A program made the translations under genes and the position numbers. The notes under the pieces are model-generated. The model was given only the letters and a program-made list of their open reading frames with translations. It was not told the DNA's origin and ran no database searches. From Acidobacteriaceae bacterium (GTDB taxonomy: Bacteria; Acidobacteriota; Terriglobia; Bryobacterales; Bryobacteraceae), in the NCBI GenBank assembly GCA_020247055.1, contig JADCJL010000108.1, forward strand, positions 54,631 through 118,630: a DNA stretch of 64,000 bases, in the 5' to 3' direction. Below are positions 34,575 to 44,519 of the stretch, piece after piece; position 1 is the stretch's first letter, and the number at the start of each line of letters is the position of its first letter.

Positions 34575-34650
34575 TGGTGGGCCCTGTTGGATTCGAACCA
34601 ACAACCAACGGATTATGAGTCCGCTGCACTAACCGTTGTGCTAAGGGCCC
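34575..34650 (-). tRNA. tRNA with CAU anticodon (tRNA-Ile2 favoured over elongator Met), CCA encoded
   Basis: Minus strand: GGGCCCTTAGCACAACGGTTAGTGCAGCGGACTCATAATCCGTTGGTTGTTGGTTCGAATCCAACAGGGCCCACCA; the GGSCCCTTAGC start resembles Ile2(CAU). Confidence 0.93.
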
Positions 34651-34668
34651 GGAACTATCAGACTACCA

Positions 34669-35451
34669 TCACCACATGTGATAAAAACCATCGTGTTCGA
34701 ATACCTGCACGGGCGTTTCGAAAACGTCGCTCAGGCACGCGGGCGTGAGCACCTCGGGTTTCGGCCCGTCGCGGTAGATCCGGCCCCGCCGCAGGCAGAC
34801 GACGCGCCCGATTTCGGGAATGATATCGGGCAGATGGTGCGTGACGAGAATCACCGTCACCCCGCTCTGCGCCAGCGTCCGCATCACCTCGCGCAGCTCC
34901 CGCATCGCCGCGATATCGAGCGAGTTGGTCGGCTCGTCCAGGATCAGCGCCTTTGGCCGGTGGGCGAGGGCACGGCCGATGACGGCCCGCCGCACCTCGC
35001 CGCTCGACATCTCCGTCAGCAGCCGGTCTTTCAAATGGCGAATCGCCAGCAGATCGAGCAGCTCTTCGGCGCGGGCCTCCATCGCGGGTGTGATCGGATG
35101 GTAGGGCCAGATACCGACCGAGGAGTGGAAGCCGGAGAGGATGGTCTCCATCACCGGGTAGGGCTGCGTACACTGCTGCACCAGGTCGTTGGTCACCACC
35201 CCCATCCACGCCCGCAGCTCCCATACGTTCCAGATCTGTTGGCCGTGCACCTCCATCCGGCAGCGCGGGGCCGGCCAGCGCGGATACAGCTCCCGCGTAA
35301 TGGTCTTGATCAGGGTCGACTTGCCGGAACCGTTCGGTCCCAGAATGGCAATGTGCTCCCCCGGATGGATCGTGAGTGAGCACTCCTCGAGGGCGGTCAC
35401 CTCGTCGTGCATCACCGTCACGTTTTCCCATTGCAACAAAGGCGTAATCAT
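34669..35451 (-). CDS. ABC transporter ATP-binding protein (stand-alone)
   Basis: ILGPNGSGKSTLIK, MSSGEVRRAVIGRALAHRPKALILDEPTNSLD, VTHHLPDII. Confidence 0.93.
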   Translation of the reverse strand: MITPLLQWENVTVMHDEVTALEECSLTIHPGEHIAILGPNGSGKSTLIKTITRELYPRWPAPRCRMEVHGQQIWNVWELRAWMGVVTNDLVQQCTQPYPVMETILSGFHSSVGIWPYHPITPAMEARAEELLDLLAIRHLKDRLLTEMSSGEVRRAVIGRALAHRPKALILDEPTNSLDIAAMRELREVMRTLAQSGVTVILVTHHLPDIIPEIGRVVCLRRGRIYRDGPKPEVLTPACLSDVFETPVQVFEHDGFYHMW

Positions 35452-35532
35452 CTCGAAACTCCCATTATGACCTCGATCAGTTAAACTGATGAGACGAGGG
35501 GGAACTACCCCCTGCTTTGGTAAGGAGAATCT

Positions 35533-38500
35533 ATGAAGCTTCAGAAAGCTCTACGCAGAGCTTCCAGTGCCTTTGCGGCACTCTGTCTGCTTGCGCTGTC
35601 CGCTTTTGCGCAATCGGACAACGCAAGCATTTCCGGCGTGGTGAAGGACCCCAGCGGGGCCGTGGTCGCCAACGCCAAGGTAACTGTTAAGAACGACGAC
35701 ACGGCGTTTGAACGCCAGGCGACAACCAACACCGATGGCTTTTACATCGTGACCAACATCGCGCCCGGCTACTACACGGTTTCCGTCGAAGCCGCCGGCT
35801 TTAAGAAGGCCGCTTCCAGCCGCAACAAGCTCAATGCCGGCGTACCGATCGCGGTCAACCTCGATCTCGCCGTTGGTCAGCTGACCGAAACCGTCACGGT
35901 CGAAGCCAGCACCGCGCAGGTGAACACCGAATCCGCCACAGTCGGCAAGACCGTCGAGCAGGCGCAGATTCAGAACCTGACGCTGAACGGCCGCAATCCG
36001 CTCTTCTCGGCCCTGCTCCGCCCCGGCGTGCGCGGCGGCGCTCTGTCCGGCTTCAGCTTCGGCCTGTCGAGCGGTGGCTTCACCATCAACGGCGGCCGGT
36101 CGCAGGACTCGCTCATCACCGTTGACGGCGCCGTCGCCATCCGGACCCGCGCCAACGGTACCTCCATTGGTACCGCCGACGCCGACACCGTGCAGGAAGT
36201 GCAGATTCTCGCCGCCAACTACTCGGCCGAGTACGGCCGGTCCGGCAACGGACAGATCCGCATGGTAACCCGCTCGGGCCAGAAGGATTTCCACGGCAGC
36301 GCCTACGAGTTTTTCCGCAACAACCAACTCGATGCCAACAGCTGGGCGCGGAACCGCTCCGCGACTACCAACTTCGTGGCGCCCCTCAAATTTAACCAGT
36401 TCGGCTATAACCTCTCGGGTCCTGTCATGATCCCGAAACTGTTCAACAAAGATCGCGAGAAGCTGTTTTTCCTGTTTGCGCAGGAATGGGTCCGCTTCCG
36501 CCAGGACCAGACCACCTTCCAGCGCGTTCCGAGCCTTGCCATGCGCAACGGTGACTTCAGCGAGCTGCTCGGCACGAACATCTACTATTCGGCGCCCCGC
36601 ACTCTGAATGATCCCCAGACCGGCGCGCCCTTCCCAGGAAACATCATTCCTCCGAACCGTCTGAGCCCCAACGGCATTGCGTTCCTCCGCACCTACCCGG
36701 CTCCTAACGGTCTCTTTCAGGGCAACAACAACTTCCTCCAGGTGCGTCCGCAGCCCCAGAATCAGCGCAAAGACACGATCTCGATCGACTACAACCCAAC
36801 CTCGAATCAGGTTGTTCGTTTCCGCCATCTGAACTACGCCTTCAATGTGGCTAATGCTTTCGCTGGTGGCTTTGATTTTGCTCCGTCCGCTCTGGACCGG
36901 CCAAACAAGACGGCCAGCCTCACCCACGTTTGGACGCTGTCGCCCACGATGATCAATGAAGCGACGATCACCGGTTCGAATGATCGCGTCACGATTGCGG
37001 TGCAGCGCACCGGCCGCTATCAGCGCTCGGTGAACAATATCAACTACCCTTATTTGTTCTCCGAGCCCAAGGAGATCAACGACAAGATCCCCACCGTGGT
37101 CATCCCGAACATCGGCCAGATCGACGGTGGACCCTACCCGGCCAGTTCCGCTGGCCCGATCTACACCTTCTCCGACAATCTGACCAAGATCGTGGGTAAC
37201 CACACCTTCAAGTTCGGCGCGCTCTTTGAACGCTCCGGCCAGAACGATTTCGACCAGATCAACGTCTCCGGCGTCCCGGGCGGCACCAACAACCAGAACG
37301 GTCGTTTTGAATTCAACGACGTCCGTCCCGGCGGCGCCCCCGGCTCCGGCACCGGTCTGGCGAACGCAGCCCTTGGCCTGTTCTCCACCTACGCCGAAAT
37401 CGGCCCGCGCAGCTACACGCCCTACCGTGGCAACATGTTCGAGTTCTTCGCTCAGGACTCCTGGCGCGTCAACCAGAAGCTGAAGCTCGAACTCGGCTTC
37501 CGCGGCACCTGGCAAAACGGCTACTACAAGTCGCTTTGGGGCAACATGGCCTACTTCGATCCGAAGAACTACGATCCGGCCCAGGCCGCCGTCCTCGATC
37601 GCGCCACCGGCAACGTCCTGAGCGGCAACCGTTTCAACGGCGTCCGCATCCCGGGCTCCTCTTTCCCGGCCGCCGGCAAGGGCCGCGTTCCGGCTATCGA
37701 CTCGGGTCTTTATAACAATCTCCTCGACGGCGGCAACGGCTACCCGTCGCCGAACCAGTTCAACGTGATGCCCCGCCTTGGTCTCGCCTATTCGATGACC
37801 AACAAGCAGGTGGTCCGCATGGGCTTCGGCGGCTTCATGGCGCGCCCCGGTGTCTATGACTCGGTCTTCCTGGGCGGCAATCCGCCGTTCCAGCCGATGG
37901 CCTCGGTGACCAACGGCAACGTCGATCAGCCCGGCGGCGCCACCCGCGTGAACTTCCCGCAGTTCTTCATGACCATCGACCGCGCCTACAAGATTCCCCG
38001 GTCCTACCAGTGGAACGCCACCTACCAGCGCGAAGTCGGCCTCGCCACCACCCTCGAAGTCGGCTACGTCGGCACCACCGGCCTGTTCCTGGCCCGCGAG
38101 CGCGACCTGAACCAACTGCCCACCGGCACCACGTTCCAGGCCGCCAACGCCGGCGCCAACGTCAACTTCCTCCGCCCCTTCAAGGGCTTTGCCAACATCC
38201 CCATGCTCGAACACTCCGGTCGCAGCACCTACCATGGTCTGCAGGTGGAAGCCAACCGGCGCTTCAGCAAGGGCATCCTCTACAGCTTCTCCTACACCCT
38301 CTCGAAGACCATGGACAACAACTCCGGTCCGCGTGACGGGTTCATTGACACCTTTAACCAGGGTCTGAATTGGGGCAAGTCCGGCAACGACACCCGTCAC
38401 ATCGCCGTGGCCAGCGTTGTGTGGGAACTGCCGTTCTTCAATGGACAGGACACCAACCGCGCCGTGAAGGCCATCGCCGGCGGCTGGCAGTTGCAGGGCG

Positions 38501-38976
38501 TTAATCAGTGGCAGACCGGCACGCCGATCACCATCGGCAACGGCGACGACTACCTCGGCATCGGTTCAACCAACGGCAAGCCGTGGAACCTGAACTTCGC
38601 TCCGGACAACTCCGGCCGCGCGTTCAGCAACATCACTGCTGCGGGTAATTACGTCGGGGAACCGAACTTCTACTTCCCCGTAACCAACGGCACCACCAGC
38701 CTCGCCACTCGTCCCGCCAACGGCACCCTGCCTAACCAGAACCGCAACTCGATCTCCTTCAACAACCCGGGCTTCCAGAACTGGAACCTCGCGCTGCAGA
38801 AGGCGTTTCGGTTCACCGAACGGCAGGCCGTGACCTTTAAGTTCGAAGCCTTCAACTGGATCAATCACCCGAACTGGGGTGGCGTGGATACCAATCCCAC
38901 GGCCGCTACCTTCGGCAAGATCACCAGCAAGAGCAGCGAACGCAACCTGCAGCTCAGCCTCCGCTACAGCTTCTAA
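35533..38976 (+). CDS. TonB-dependent receptor/Oar-like outer membrane protein with carboxypeptidase regulatory-like N-terminal domain
   Basis: Signal peptide; ASISGVVKDPSGAVVANAKVTVKN; plug NGGRSQDSLITVDG; C-terminal LQLSLRYSF; SD aaggag upstream. Confidence 0.94.
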   Translation: MKLQKALRRASSAFAALCLLALSAFAQSDNASISGVVKDPSGAVVANAKVTVKNDDTAFERQATTNTDGFYIVTNIAPGYYTVSVEAAGFKKAASSRNKLNAGVPIAVNLDLAVGQLTETVTVEASTAQVNTESATVGKTVEQAQIQNLTLNGRNPLFSALLRPGVRGGALSGFSFGLSSGGFTINGGRSQDSLITVDGAVAIRTRANGTSIGTADADTVQEVQILAANYSAEYGRSGNGQIRMVTRSGQKDFHGSAYEFFRNNQLDANSWARNRSATTNFVAPLKFNQFGYNLSGPVMIPKLFNKDREKLFFLFAQEWVRFRQDQTTFQRVPSLAMRNGDFSELLGTNIYYSAPRTLNDPQTGAPFPGNIIPPNRLSPNGIAFLRTYPAPNGLFQGNNNFLQVRPQPQNQRKDTISIDYNPTSNQVVRFRHLNYAFNVANAFAGGFDFAPSALDRPNKTASLTHVWTLSPTMINEATITGSNDRVTIAVQRTGRYQRSVNNINYPYLFSEPKEINDKIPTVVIPNIGQIDGGPYPASSAGPIYTFSDNLTKIVGNHTFKFGALFERSGQNDFDQINVSGVPGGTNNQNGRFEFNDVRPGGAPGSGTGLANAALGLFSTYAEIGPRSYTPYRGNMFEFFAQDSWRVNQKLKLELGFRGTWQNGYYKSLWGNMAYFDPKNYDPAQAAVLDRATGNVLSGNRFNGVRIPGSSFPAAGKGRVPAIDSGLYNNLLDGGNGYPSPNQFNVMPRLGLAYSMTNKQVVRMGFGGFMARPGVYDSVFLGGNPPFQPMASVTNGNVDQPGGATRVNFPQFFMTIDRAYKIPRSYQWNATYQREVGLATTLEVGYVGTTGLFLARERDLNQLPTGTTFQAANAGANVNFLRPFKGFANIPMLEHSGRSTYHGLQVEANRRFSKGILYSFSYTLSKTMDNNSGPRDGFIDTFNQGLNWGKSGNDTRHIAVASVVWELPFFNGQDTNRAVKAIAGGWQLQGVNQWQTGTPITIGNGDDYLGIGSTNGKPWNLNFAPDNSGRAFSNITAAGNYVGEPNFYFPVTNGTTSLATRPANGTLPNQNRNSISFNNPGFQNWNLALQKAFRFTERQAVTFKFEAFNWINHPNWGGVDTNPTAATFGKITSKSSERNLQLSLRYSF

Positions 38977-39006
38977 CGAAGCCCGGCCCTGGCCGGGAAA
39001 ACCAAA

Positions 39007-39037
39007 GCCTCCCGCCCTACCCGGCGGGAGGCTTTTT
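39007..39037 (+). terminator. Rho-independent terminator after the TonB receptor
   Basis: gcctcccgcc (39007-39016) / ggcgggaggc (39023-39032) followed by ttttt. Confidence 0.85.
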
Positions 39038-39042
39038 GCATT

Positions 39043-40710
39043 TCAGCGGGGCGTCAGCTTCGGCCACGCCAACTCCATCCCCTGCGCCGTCATCCGGGCC
39101 TGCAACTCACCCAGCAACTTCTGATCATTCCGAATCTTGCGCGGCGCCTGACCCGTCCGCACCGCCTCGGCCGCAATCACCCCCGCCGCCTCGCCAATGT
39201 TCCACTCCACCGGATGCAGCCGGTAACACCCGTTGGTAATGTGCGTCACGCCCAGGTTCTTACACCCGGCCAGCAGGTTCTCGACGCGCCGCGGCAGCAG
39301 CGCCCCCATCGGAATCTGAAACGGCAGCGAACTCACATCGACGTAGTTATCGCCCCCCGAAGACGGGTGCAGGTCGATGCGGTAGCTGCCCGTGCCCACG
39401 CTATCGGCGAACTCCGCCGCCCCGGCCTCCGGCCCCGCCACCTGCCGTCGCGCCTCGGTGCCCACGTGCTGTTCAAGCACCGTGAACTCGGCCTGAATCC
39501 GCCGCGCCTCCCGGACGTAGGGATACTTCGCCAGACCATCCTCCGTGCCCGCCAGGTCGTAGCGCAACCGCAGCCCCGGCCACCCCTGCTTGCCGTCCGC
39601 GCGCGGGCACTCCGTCTGCATCCAATAGAGCAGGCTGAGCGAAAGCTGCTTGGCCCGCGCCAAGTGCCGCGCGGCCTCGGCCTCGGAAACCTCGCACAGG
39701 TTGCCCAGCCAGTAGTCGTTCTGCGGCCAGTTGATCAGCGAGATGTCGTTGTACGCCCCGGCGAAGTTCGCCTTGTTCGCAATGCGCCGGTACAGCCAGA
39801 GGTTGAGCGGACCCGGGCGGCCGGAGCGCTCCCGCGGGTCGAACGTCACCGCCCGCGGCGTCAACCGGATCGGGTCCGACATCGCCCACCCCAGCAGCTT
39901 GCCCGGCCACGGCGGGGTCATCGTCGGCACGTAGTCGCGCCAGAAAGCATACTCAGCCGGCTTGTCGACCGTGTGGTCTTCGCCCTCGCGGTAGTCGATC
40001 GCGTAGCAGACGGTAAACGCCTGATGGTTCTGCGGCTGCGCCGTTTCGGGGGCGTGCGGTTCCCCCGTCTGTTTGCGGGACTCAAAGCCGGTGACATACT
40101 CGGTGCGCGTCAGCGGCAGCAGGTCCCCGAGTTCCGTGGCATCGATGAAGTAAGGCGCCGTCAGCGTCAACTCGTTGCCGGTCTCGAGGCTCTTCACGGT
40201 CACCGCCCGCACGCGGTCGCCGTCCACGTCGGCCTTGGCCGGCTTGTGCCGCAGCAGCACGGTCAACTGCCCGGCGCTGATCCAGGGCGCCAGCATCGCC
40301 TCCAAAACGTGCAGCGACACCGGCGGCTCGTGCGTAATCCGCGAAACAGACCCATCGCCGGGGTTCAGATACTCCCGCCCCCGCGCCTCGGCCGTCAGCG
40401 GATAGTGGTCGCGGTAGTACTGCCGCACCGCCCGCCGATACTGCCGATAGAGCTGCGTGCCGCCGTAGCTCTCGACGGACGGATGCTCATCCGGCGGCAC
40501 CAGTTGCGAGGTCAACTGCCCGCCCACCCAGTCCGTCTCCTCCGTCATCACCACGCGCCGGCCATTGCGCAGCGCCGCCAGCGCGGCGGCCACCCCGCCG
40601 GTACTCGCGCCAATCACGGCGACATCAGCGCGCAGGTCCCGGCCGGCCGCCGCCAGCGGACCAGCCGCGAGAATCTGCAAAAGGGTTCGACGGGAAAGCA
40701 TCTCTAACAT
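39043..40710 (-). CDS. FAD-dependent oxidoreductase, putative Tat signal
   Basis: MLEMLSRRTLLQILAAGPLAAAG, DVAVIGASTGGVAAALAALRNGRRVVMTEETDWVGGQLTSQ, GCYRLHPVEWNIGEAAGVIAAEAV. Confidence 0.9.
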   Translation of the reverse strand: MLEMLSRRTLLQILAAGPLAAAGRDLRADVAVIGASTGGVAAALAALRNGRRVVMTEETDWVGGQLTSQLVPPDEHPSVESYGGTQLYRQYRRAVRQYYRDHYPLTAEARGREYLNPGDGSVSRITHEPPVSLHVLEAMLAPWISAGQLTVLLRHKPAKADVDGDRVRAVTVKSLETGNELTLTAPYFIDATELGDLLPLTRTEYVTGFESRKQTGEPHAPETAQPQNHQAFTVCYAIDYREGEDHTVDKPAEYAFWRDYVPTMTPPWPGKLLGWAMSDPIRLTPRAVTFDPRERSGRPGPLNLWLYRRIANKANFAGAYNDISLINWPQNDYWLGNLCEVSEAEAARHLARAKQLSLSLLYWMQTECPRADGKQGWPGLRLRYDLAGTEDGLAKYPYVREARRIQAEFTVLEQHVGTEARRQVAGPEAGAAEFADSVGTGSYRIDLHPSSGGDNYVDVSSLPFQIPMGALLPRRVENLLAGCKNLGVTHITNGCYRLHPVEWNIGEAAGVIAAEAVRTGQAPRKIRNDQKLLGELQARMTAQGMELAWPKLTPR

Positions 40711-40716
40711 CGTAGA

Positions 40717-42105
40717 ATGGAGTTTCCCGCCATGGTTGGTTATCAAGCCATCTCCGCCCACGTCACCGCGCACCAGGAGCGCCTGCTCGACGAACTGCTC
40801 GACTTCCTGCGCATCCCCAGCGTCAGCACGCTGCCGGAGCATCAGCCCGACGTCGTCCGCGCCGCCGAGTTCACCGCTGCCGCCCTCCGCGCCGCCGGCC
40901 TGCCCCACGTCGAAGTCATCCCCACCGCCGGCCATCCGCTCGTCTATGCCGAAAGCCTAAAAGCGCCCGGCAAGCCCACCGTACTCTGCTACGGCCACTA
41001 CGACGTCCAGCCGCCCGACCCGCTCGAACTCTGGAAGTCGCCGCCCTTCACCCCCGTCATCGACAACGGCAACATCTACGCCCGCGGCTCGGCCGACGAC
41101 AAGGGCCAGTTCTACACCCACATCAAGGCCGTCGAAGCGCTCATGGCGCTCAACGGCGAACTCCCGCTCAACGTCAAATTCCTCATCGAAGGCGAAGAGG
41201 AAGTAGGCGGCAAATCGGTCGCCCGGTTCGTCGCGGAAAACCCGGAAAAGCTGAAAGCCGACGTCGCGCTCGTCTCCGACACCGCCCTGTTCGCCCCCGG
41301 CCTGCCCACGCTCTGCGTCGGCCTGCGCGGCCTCGTCTACCTCGAAGTCGAAGCCACCGGCCCGGCCCGCGATCTCCACTCCGGCCTCTACGGCGGCGCC
41401 GCCCCCAACGCCGTCTATGGCCTCGTCCAACTCCTCGCCAAGGCCAAGGACGCGCACGGCACTATTCAAATCCCCGCCATCTACGACACCGTCGCCCCCC
41501 CCTCGCCCGCCGAAGTGGAAAGCTGGGCCAGCCTGCCCTACGACGAAGCCGAGTACCTTCGCGAGGTCGGCTCGACGGCCCTCACCGGCGAACCCGGCCG
41601 CAGCACGTTTGAAAAGACCTGGGCCCGGCCCACGTTCGAAGTCCACGGCATCGCCGGCGGCTTCACCGGCGCCGGCGCCAAAACCGTCATCCCCGCCAAA
41701 GCCGTCGCCAAAGTCTCTCTGCGCTTGGTGCCCGACCAGGACCCCGATGCCGTCGTCGCCGCCTTCCGGCAGTGGGCAGCGGAGAATCAGCCCGAAGGCG
41801 TGCAGATCAGCGTTCGCGTGCTGAGCGGCGGCCCCGGGCTGCTCGTCAACCCGGACCACCCCGCCATCGCCGTCGCCGCCCGCTGCTTTGCCGACGCCCT
41901 CGGCCGCAAAACCGTCTTCGTCCGCAGCGGCGGCTCCATCCCCATCGTCGGCGACTTCGCCCAGCATCTCGGCATCCCCACCATCCTGATGGGCTTCGGC
42001 CTTCCCGATGACGGCCTGCATTCGCCCAATGAAAAGTTTGCCGTGGAGAACTACTACAAAGGCATCGCCACGGTCGCCCATTTTCTTGAACAGTACGGAG
42101 CGTAA
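40717..42105 (+). CDS. M20-family dipeptidase/peptidase
   Basis: VLCYGHYDVQPPDPLELW, RGSADDKGQFYTHIKAVEAL, LIEGEEEVGGKS; possible alternative start 40732. Confidence 0.95.
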   Translation: MEFPAMVGYQAISAHVTAHQERLLDELLDFLRIPSVSTLPEHQPDVVRAAEFTAAALRAAGLPHVEVIPTAGHPLVYAESLKAPGKPTVLCYGHYDVQPPDPLELWKSPPFTPVIDNGNIYARGSADDKGQFYTHIKAVEALMALNGELPLNVKFLIEGEEEVGGKSVARFVAENPEKLKADVALVSDTALFAPGLPTLCVGLRGLVYLEVEATGPARDLHSGLYGGAAPNAVYGLVQLLAKAKDAHGTIQIPAIYDTVAPPSPAEVESWASLPYDEAEYLREVGSTALTGEPGRSTFEKTWARPTFEVHGIAGGFTGAGAKTVIPAKAVAKVSLRLVPDQDPDAVVAAFRQWAAENQPEGVQISVRVLSGGPGLLVNPDHPAIAVAARCFADALGRKTVFVRSGGSIPIVGDFAQHLGIPTILMGFGLPDDGLHSPNEKFAVENYYKGIATVAHFLEQYGA

Positions 42106-43740
42106 GTGAGCAGTAACGCGGCCGCCCCCCCCGGCGCCGTCTCCTCCAGCCAGTCGGTGGCGAGGTCGGCCGGGGTCACCAGTATTGCCGTCCTCGCCAG
42201 CCGCATCACGGGCCTGGTCCGCGAGATCGCCCTCGCCCACTATTTCGGCGCCACGGCCGCCTACGACGCCTACCTGCTCGGCTTCCGCATCCCCAACCTC
42301 ACGCGCGACCTGTTTGCCGAAGGCGCCCTCAGCTCGGCCTTCGTCCCCACTTTCGTCGAAGCGCTGCAGAAAAAATCCCGCGCCGAAGCCGCCCACCTCG
42401 CCAACCTCGTCGCCACGGCCATCATGCTCGTCGTCGGCACGCTCTGCCTGCTCGGCATGATCTTCGCGCCCGAAATGGTCGACCTGCTCGCCCCCGGCTT
42501 CCGGCAGATTGCGGGCAAGCACGAACTCGCCGTTCGCCTCACGCGCATCATGTGCCCCTTCCTGCTCGTCGTCGCCCTGGCGGCGCAGGCGATGGGCATT
42601 CTGAACGCCTGCAACCAGTTCGCCCTGCCGGCGCTCTCCTCGTCGATGTTCAACGTCGGCTCGCTCGCCGTCGGCCTCGGTCTGGGCCTGGTCGCCGGCC
42701 CCCATCTGGGCATCCCGGCCATTGAAGGTATGGCCTGGGGCGTGCTCACCGGCGGCTGTATTCAATTGTTCGCGCAGGTGCCGGCGCTGGTGCGCAGCGG
42801 GTTCGTTTTCCGCCCCGCCCTCGACTGGGGCCACGCCGGGCTGCAGCAGATCCTCCGCCTCATGGGGCCCGCCATCCTCGGCAACGCCGCCGTGCAGATC
42901 AACGTCATGGTCAACACCAGCTTCGCCTCGGAGATCAACGGCGGCATGAGTTGGCTCGGCTACGCCTTCCGGTTGATGCAACTGCCGCTCGGCCTGTTCG
43001 GCGTCGCCATCGGCGGGGCCACCCTGCCCGCCATCTCCCGCAGCGTCGCCCGCGGCGACATGGACGACTTCCGCCGCACCCTCTCCCGCTCGCTCGGCCT
43101 CGTCTTCCTGCTCACCATTCCCTCCTCGGCCGGCCTGTTCGTCCTCGGCCCGTCCATCATCGGCGCGCTCTTTGAACGGGGCGAGTTCACCCCCTACGAC
43201 ACGCAGCAGACCGCCATGGCCCTCGGCTGGTTCGCCCTCGGCCTGGCGGGCTACAGCGCGCTCAAGGTACTCGTTCCGGCCTTCTACGCCCTCAAAGACT
43301 CCCGGACGCCGATGATCGTCAGCCTCGCCTCCATCGCCATCAACTACGGCGTCGTCTCCACCCTGACCACGCAGCCCGGCTTCGGCCTGGCCGGACTCGC
43401 CATGTCCACCTCCGTCGTCGCCATCACCGGCAGCCTGCTTCTGTTCACCATTCTCAAGCGCCGCATCACCGGCATCTACGGCCGCGCGCTCCTCGCCAGC
43501 GTCCTGCGCATTCTCGCCGCCGCCGCCGCCATGTCGGCCGCGATCTGGGCCACCAGCTGGCTGGTCGCCTCGCGCATCGACCCCGGCCGTCTACGCTATC
43601 TGCTCGACCTCGCGCTCTCCATTCCCTCCGGCCTGGCTGTCTACTATTTCGCCTGCCGCCTGCTCCGGGTCGAAGAGATGGCGCTCGCCGTCGACGCCCT
43701 CGAGCGGCCCTTGGCCCGCTTGCGTGGTAGACTCCGCTAA
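42106..43740 (+). CDS. murJ: Lipid II flippase MurJ (GTG start)
   Basis: SRITGLVREIALAHYFGATAAYDAYLLGFRIPNLTRDLFAEGALSSAFVPTF. Confidence 0.95.
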   Translation: MSSNAAAPPGAVSSSQSVARSAGVTSIAVLASRITGLVREIALAHYFGATAAYDAYLLGFRIPNLTRDLFAEGALSSAFVPTFVEALQKKSRAEAAHLANLVATAIMLVVGTLCLLGMIFAPEMVDLLAPGFRQIAGKHELAVRLTRIMCPFLLVVALAAQAMGILNACNQFALPALSSSMFNVGSLAVGLGLGLVAGPHLGIPAIEGMAWGVLTGGCIQLFAQVPALVRSGFVFRPALDWGHAGLQQILRLMGPAILGNAAVQINVMVNTSFASEINGGMSWLGYAFRLMQLPLGLFGVAIGGATLPAISRSVARGDMDDFRRTLSRSLGLVFLLTIPSSAGLFVLGPSIIGALFERGEFTPYDTQQTAMALGWFALGLAGYSALKVLVPAFYALKDSRTPMIVSLASIAINYGVVSTLTTQPGFGLAGLAMSTSVVAITGSLLLFTILKRRITGIYGRALLASVLRILAAAAAMSAAIWATSWLVASRIDPGRLRYLLDLALSIPSGLAVYYFACRLLRVEEMALAVDALERPLARLRGRLR

Positions 43741-43742
43741 GA

Positions 43743-44492
43743 ATGCTACCCGAAGTGCAAGCGCTCGTCCGGCTCCAGGAGTGCGACCACGCGGTCACCC
43801 GCCTCGAAGCCGAACTCGCCGAACTGCCCAAGCGCCTCGACGCGCTGCAAAAAGAAGCCGCCGCTCAGGCCAAATCTGTCGCCGCCCTCGAAACGCGCCT
43901 CAAAGCCGGCGAAACCGAACGCCGCACCCTCGAAGGCGCCGTCGAGCTGCACAAAAGCAAGATCGTCAAGCTGAAAAAGCAGTTGAACGAGGCCCAGAAT
44001 CTAACCCAAACCCGCGCCCTCGAACACGAAATCGACTGGGCCGAACAGGCCATCGCCAAGGCCGAAGAACGCCAACTCGAACTGCTGATGGAAGAAGAGC
44101 AGCTCCGCCCGGAACTCGCCACGGCCAAAGAAACACTGGTAGGCCAGCAGAAAAACTTTGAGTCCACCCGCCAGCAGGCCCTCGCCCGTCACAAGGCCGG
44201 TCTGGCCGAAATAGCCGCCCTCGGCGAGCAGCGAAAGTCCACCCTGGCCACGCTGACGCCCCAGCTCACCAGCCTCTACGAACGCCTCCGCAAGAAGCAC
44301 AAAAACGGCGTCGTCGCCGTCGAAGCCATCAACGCCCAGTGCCAGGGCTGCTTCATGGAGATCCGCCTGCAACTCTGGCAGGAGCTCCGCGCCCACCCCG
44401 TACTGATGACCTGCGAAAACTGCGGCCGCGTCCTCTACCTCCACGCCGCCACCGGCTTCGACCCGCAGGTCGGCCCCGCGCTCGTGCACTAG
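43743..44492 (+). CDS. Coiled-coil zinc-ribbon protein (C4-type)
   Basis: Long coiled coil; C-terminal CQGCFMEIRLQLWQELRAHPVLMTCENCGRVLY. Confidence 0.88.
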   Translation: MLPEVQALVRLQECDHAVTRLEAELAELPKRLDALQKEAAAQAKSVAALETRLKAGETERRTLEGAVELHKSKIVKLKKQLNEAQNLTQTRALEHEIDWAEQAIAKAEERQLELLMEEEQLRPELATAKETLVGQQKNFESTRQQALARHKAGLAEIAALGEQRKSTLATLTPQLTSLYERLRKKHKNGVVAVEAINAQCQGCFMEIRLQLWQELRAHPVLMTCENCGRVLYLHAATGFDPQVGPALVH

Positions 44493-44519
44493 AATCCTTT
44501 GCAATAGAATAGGGGATGA

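Noticed and set aside
35484-35505. CTGATGAGACGAGG, hammerhead-ribozyme-like core
   Set aside because: The required downstream GAAA and stem arrangement are missing.
35551-38400. 949-aa minus-strand ORF opposite the TonB receptor
   Set aside because: Antisense to a clearly coding gene with signal peptide and C-terminal beta signature; low-complexity composition expected from high GC3.
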